A DNA stretch of 9,653 bases from Ruminococcaceae bacterium UBA5891 (GTDB lineage Bacteria; Bacillota; Clostridia; Oscillospirales; Acutalibacteraceae), in the NCBI GenBank assembly GCA_002431945.1, contig DJET01000067.1, positions 278 through 9,930 of the forward strand. The letters run 5' to 3'. The notes beneath the pieces are model-generated. The model saw nothing but the letters and a program-made list of their open reading frames with translations, was not told where the DNA came from and made no database searches. Made by a program: the position numbers and the translations under genes. Shown here one piece after another: positions 7,341-9,653 of this stretch (within the stretch, counting starts at the first letter, position 1; every line of letters begins with the position of its first letter).

Positions 7341-7669
7341 TAGATAAAGTCCGAATGTGAATTGAGCGGCGGAGCACCCGATATTTTTGAATATAACTCA
7401 AAAAGTACCTTGTTTTCCGGTCGCTCTGCGGCAACATTATACTTGTAATAGTCGCATATGATTTCAATATCCTCATGGTCAAACGCACTCATATTAACCT
7501 TTCCGGTATATACCTCTTTCCCCTGCATTTTGGGGAGTATTACCGCCTTGTAAAGATACGCAGCGCCCAAAGATATTTTTTTAAGCTTTTTATAGTGATT
7601 ATCCGGCTTTCTTGAGGGGATAGCTCTGAGATTTTTCATAAACAGCTCCGGTACTATTTCCGCCTGCAT
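7340..7669 (-). CDS. Small hypothetical protein
   Basis: A 109-residue protein, not recognised. It has a basic N-terminal third (MKNLRAIPSRKPDNHYKKLKK at 11-31), a hydrophobic helix (ISLGAAYLYKAVIL) and an acidic middle (FDHEDIEIICDYYKYN). No membrane or enzyme motif. The start at 7669 is backed by a very strong GGAGGAGG 9 bases upstream and gives a 71-base overlap with the preceding gene in another frame. A shorter start at 7639 (GGAG, about 7 bases upstream) would cut the overlap to 41. It is followed after 12 bases by the GTG-start gene. Its position between regulatory-looking and DNA-processing genes suggests an accessory role, nothing more. Confidence 0.65.
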   Translation of the reverse strand: MQAEIVPELFMKNLRAIPSRKPDNHYKKLKKISLGAAYLYKAVILPKMQGKEVYTGKVNMSAFDHEDIEIICDYYKYNVAAERPENKVLFELYSKISGAPPLNSHSDFI

Positions 7670-8165
7670 TCAATAATTCCTCCTCCGTTACAATTCTGGT
7701 TTTGGGCTTTGAGTAGTCGGTTATAACGCAGAAATATCTTTTGTCCGCCGTTTTATGCCGAGAATACACATAACCGTACCCCGTTTCCATACAGGCGTTG
7801 CAGCGCGCCCAGTCCTCCGGGGAGATTTCTCCCCAGTCGCCGCATTTGTGGCGTTCAAGCGCGCAGGCAATATCTGTCTCCGAAAGTATTTCCTTTGCCT
7901 TTCGGCTTACCTTGTACTGCCCTATATCCCGTATCTTCATAAGTATGGGCTTGCGGGAATACTGCCGTTTAAGTGCTTTGAGCGTAACCATCGCCCTTTG
8001 CTCTGCCTGTATCGCTCTTAAAAAATTTTCATAAGCGGCAGATAATTTCCTTATGCTCTGAGGATAGCTTTTAAAGGCTTCAAGCAGCTTTTTCTTGGCG
8101 TGTTTGGCTGCCATAGAACGAAACAGTAAGCGTATTTTTGCAATTATTTCTCGTCTAAAATTCAT
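7599..8165 (-). CDS. Mobile-element protein with C-terminal GDWG-type domain
   Basis: A 188-residue protein. Residues 1-75 are basic and helical (RREIIAKIRLLFRSMAAKHAKKKLL, then a Lys/Arg-rich helix to QYSRKP). Residues about 97-162 (DIACALERHKCGDWGEISPEDW... RYFCVITDYSKPKTRIVTEEE) match a small domain widespread on plasmids and integrative elements, often annotated without good reason as 'type I restriction subunit M' or 'plasmid-related protein'. It usually stands alone at about 70-100 residues, so the basic N-terminal extension is notable. I chose the ATG at 8165, which has AAAGGGG 5 bases upstream. An in-frame ATG at 8246 lacks a ribosome binding site and would overlap the sigma-like gene by 70 bases. 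No nuclease or methylase motif is visible. Function unknown. The tail is PLKKAG. Confidence 0.75.
   Translation of the reverse strand: MNFRREIIAKIRLLFRSMAAKHAKKKLLEAFKSYPQSIRKLSAAYENFLRAIQAEQRAMVTLKALKRQYSRKPILMKIRDIGQYKVSRKAKEILSETDIACALERHKCGDWGEISPEDWARCNACMETGYGYVYSRHKTADKRYFCVITDYSKPKTRIVTEEELLNAGGNSTGAVYEKSQSYPLKKAG
7679..7686 (-). promoter_or_regulatory. Strong ribosome binding site inside the upstream gene
   Basis: GGAGGAGG on the minus strand, 9 bases before the ATG at 7669. It lies within the coding sequence of the GDWG-domain gene, where it encodes part of the TEEEL stretch. It is the main reason for choosing 7669 rather than 7639 as the start of the 109-residue protein. Confidence 0.6.
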
Positions 8166-8170
8166 ATATA

Positions 8171-8177
8171 CCCCTTT
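8171..8177 (-). promoter_or_regulatory. Ribosome binding site deciding the start at 8165
   Basis: AAAGGGG on the minus strand, 5 bases before the ATG at 8165 and touching the stop of the sigma-like gene (8179-8177). The longer in-frame start at 8246 has no comparable signal. Confidence 0.65.
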
Positions 8178-8671
8178 CAGGCTGCGGCGGGCAAAATGCC
8201 TGCCGTTTTGGTGCGGATGTTCTGCATTATGCTGTCCAACTCGCATAGGCTTTTTCTTAGCCTGAAAGAGATCTCCGTCAGCTTAAAGCCGTCGAGCAGC
8301 AGCGCCAGCACCTCGCGCTCGTTCTGTTCAAAGGCGCCCAGGAGCTCGGATATTTGTATACGCTCCAAAAGCTCGGTTATACTGTCGTGCTCGTCCGCTA
8401 AGGTCTCCGCAACTATGCGGTAATAGTCGTCGTTGCAGAACAGGCTTATAATGTTCCCATCGCTTTCCGCCTTTACTGCTGCAACCGCCTTGTCCATCGC
8501 TGCATATGCGCGCTTTTTAAAATTGTCTTTGCCGGATATAACGCAATCCAAAAATGCGAATACAACGGTATCGTAGTATTCATCGGGGGATAGCCTCCGT
8601 TCTTTAAGGTATTGCATTACAACTCCGTGATGTTTCGCCGCAAACGCGGCTTTTTCTTCTGTTAATATCAT
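8177..8671 (-). CDS. Small sigma-like helix-turn-helix protein
   Basis: A 164-residue protein. Residues 10-50 (HHGVVMQYLKERRLSPDEYYDTVVFAFLDCV) resemble sigma-70 region 2 helices. Residues about 105-155 (SELLGAFEQNEREVLALLLDGFKLTEISFRLRKSLCELDSIMQNIRTK) resemble a region 4 helix-turn-helix, with the typical 'ereVL.LLldGf...EIa..L..s...v......R.K' rhythm. This is the size of small sigma factors or sigma-like regulators carried on Clostridia elements and phages. The region 2 match is weaker than region 4, so it may be a regulator rather than a true sigma factor. AAGGAGA sits 7 bases before the ATG. It follows the helicase gene after 25 bases and is followed after 11 by the GDWG-domain gene. A role in timing expression of the operon or of other element genes is inferred. 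Confidence 0.7.
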   Translation of the reverse strand: MILTEEKAAFAAKHHGVVMQYLKERRLSPDEYYDTVVFAFLDCVISGKDNFKKRAYAAMDKAVAAVKAESDGNIISLFCNDDYYRIVAETLADEHDSITELLERIQISELLGAFEQNEREVLALLLDGFKLTEISFRLRKSLCELDSIMQNIRTKTAGILPAAA

Positions 8672-8696
8672 TTTTCTGTCTCCTTGTTCATCATCA

Positions 8697-9653
8697 TTAT
8701 GACGCTAATAAATCGAATAGAGTCAACTGTTTGTCTTCCGTTACCGTTTCGGGTTCGGGCAGCGCAGGTACTTCCGGCTTAATAACTTTAAGCGCAGGAG
8801 CTTTCTTCTCCTTTTGGTCGTTTTTAATCGCCATTTTCTTAAAGGTTGCCGTGAGATCCTCAACGCTTTCCTTAATACCGCTTGCAAGTTCTCTTGCCAA
8901 CTGAGTAGTCATATCCGTGTTCTGCGACAGTGCCGCCAGCCCCTCCTCGGATAGCTGCCCCTCAATCATTGTCGCTGCCGCAAGCTTTGAAGCCATAAGC
9001 CTGAGTGCCCGCTGCTGCATGGTATCCGCAAAGTAAAAAAGATACACTTCGATTTTGGGCGCGGTCTGGTTTATACGCCAGCTCCTGAGCGATGCCTGCC
9101 TTAACACATAAAGGTTAAATGCAAGGTTGAAAAATATAAGGGTAGTAAAATCGTTGAGGTCAAGCCCTGTTTCAACCAGCTTTGGGTTGGTTATAAGGAC
9201 CTGCATACCCTCGCTCAGCTTTTTCTGCACCCAGTCTTCACGCTTTATCGCCTTAACGTTCTGCTTTAAAATACAGGCTTTAATTCCCATTTCTTTAAGC
9301 CTGTTTGTTAAAAGCGACTGCGTATCTAAGCGCACCCAAGCGGTGTAGATAATAACCCTTTCACCAGCGGCTACCTTTTTTTGCACAAGCTCCAGCACAT
9401 TATTCAGCTTATCGTTCGGCTCATCTGTAAAGTCCTCCGGGATAATTGAGAAATCCAGTGCGGTTACAGGCGCGTGACCGTAAGGCTGATCGGGATATGC
9501 TGTCAGCAGGTTAAGATATGGGGACAGCAATTTGTTTGCCAGCCGTCTGTCCTTTCGCATTACGGTACGGAATTCATCCTCCATATGACTGTATTCTCTT
9601 TCCACTCTTTCAGACATTTTGCAGGCTACCGGAATTTCCTCATAATCCGGCAG
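8697..9653 (-). CDS. SNF2-like helicase, C-terminal part (5' end outside the window)
   Basis: The reading frame is open to the window edge: bases 9653-9618 add 12 residues (LPDYEEIPVACK) before the first methionine, and LPDxxE...CxMS is the usual lead-in to the second RecA-like domain of SNF2-type helicases, so the gene is partial. Counting from M at 9617: GERVIIYTAWVRLD (about 88-101, motif IV), VLITNPKLVETGLDL (about 155-169, motif V) and LRQASLRSWRINQ (motif VI, with the Q..R..R pattern of SNF2 proteins). A helical region follows, then a Pro/Glu/Lys linker (about 270-290), then QLTLFDLLAS at the extreme C-terminus. QLTLF (8715-8729) fits the bacterial beta-clamp-binding consensus. The motor domain with the Walker motifs lies upstream. 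Total size is unknown; it could be an ordinary phage-type helicase or the end of a much larger methylase-helicase polypeptide. It is the first visible gene of the operon. Confidence 0.85.
   Translation of the reverse strand: MPDYEEIPVACKMSERVEREYSHMEDEFRTVMRKDRRLANKLLSPYLNLLTAYPDQPYGHAPVTALDFSIIPEDFTDEPNDKLNNVLELVQKKVAAGERVIIYTAWVRLDTQSLLTNRLKEMGIKACILKQNVKAIKREDWVQKKLSEGMQVLITNPKLVETGLDLNDFTTLIFFNLAFNLYVLRQASLRSWRINQTAPKIEVYLFYFADTMQQRALRLMASKLAAATMIEGQLSEEGLAALSQNTDMTTQLARELASGIKESVEDLTATFKKMAIKNDQKEKKAPALKVIKPEVPALPEPETVTEDKQLTLFDLLAS

Noticed and set aside
8166..8246. 27-residue N-terminal extension of the GDWG-domain protein from an ATG at 8246
   Set aside because: No ribosome binding site, 70-base overlap with the sigma-like gene, and a low-quality His/Arg-rich sequence; the ATG at 8165 has AAAGGGG.
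5266..8686. Identical 13-base CAAGGAGACAGAA in front of the genes starting at 5260 and 8671
   Set aside because: Both copies are centred on the Shine-Dalgarno sequence, so shared sequence is expected. There is no further similarity around them.
8697..9617. Treating the helicase fragment as a complete 306-residue protein starting at 9617
   Set aside because: The frame stays open to the window edge with typical helicase sequence before that methionine, and the N-terminal motor domain is missing.

Overview
The window looks like part of a mobile genetic element (integrative conjugative element, plasmid or large prophage) from a Gram-positive anaerobe, most plausibly a Clostridia/Oscillospiraceae-type Firmicute. 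The grounds are strong AGGAGG/AAGGGG-type ribosome binding sites, moderate GC, very tight gene packing, and a gene set dominated by DNA replication and recombination with no chromosomal housekeeping genes. The organism is inferred from style and not from any marker gene.

Layout. Bases 1-24 look like the 3' half of an intrinsic terminator cut by the window edge. Bases 40-717 (+) carry one AT-rich gene for a DUF3800 protein. A strong hairpin terminator (726-762) separates it from everything else. From there to the right edge lies one long minus-strand operon of eleven genes, with gaps of 26 bases or less and several stop/start overlaps. No stretch longer than 40 bases lacks a gene, and no rRNA, tRNA, CRISPR array, insertion sequence or origin is evident.

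Order of transcription (right to left): the C-terminal part of a superfamily 2/SNF2-like helicase ending in a probable sliding-clamp-binding peptide; a small sigma-like HTH protein; a 188-residue protein with a small GDWG-type domain common on mobile elements; two unrecognised proteins; a Prok-E2 family D (PRTRC protein B-like) protein; a Rad52/Rad22-type single-strand annealing protein; a two-TM coiled-coil membrane protein; an SbcC/Rad50-like zinc-hook ATPase; a CHC2-zinc-finger/TOPRIM primase-like protein; and a DUF6744-like protein with a helical C-terminus.

How they may fit together (inference): the primase, annealing protein, SbcC-like ATPase and helicase form a replication/recombination toolkit for the element. 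The sigma-like protein may regulate it. The membrane protein between the annealing protein and the ATPase could tether the machinery. The most unusual points are an E2-like protein translationally coupled to a Rad52-type protein with no E1 or JAB partner in view, an SbcC-like ATPase with a modified Walker B and no nuclease partner in view, and a recurrent C-terminal tail pattern (seven of eleven operon proteins end in Ala plus a small residue) resembling ClpX recognition tails.
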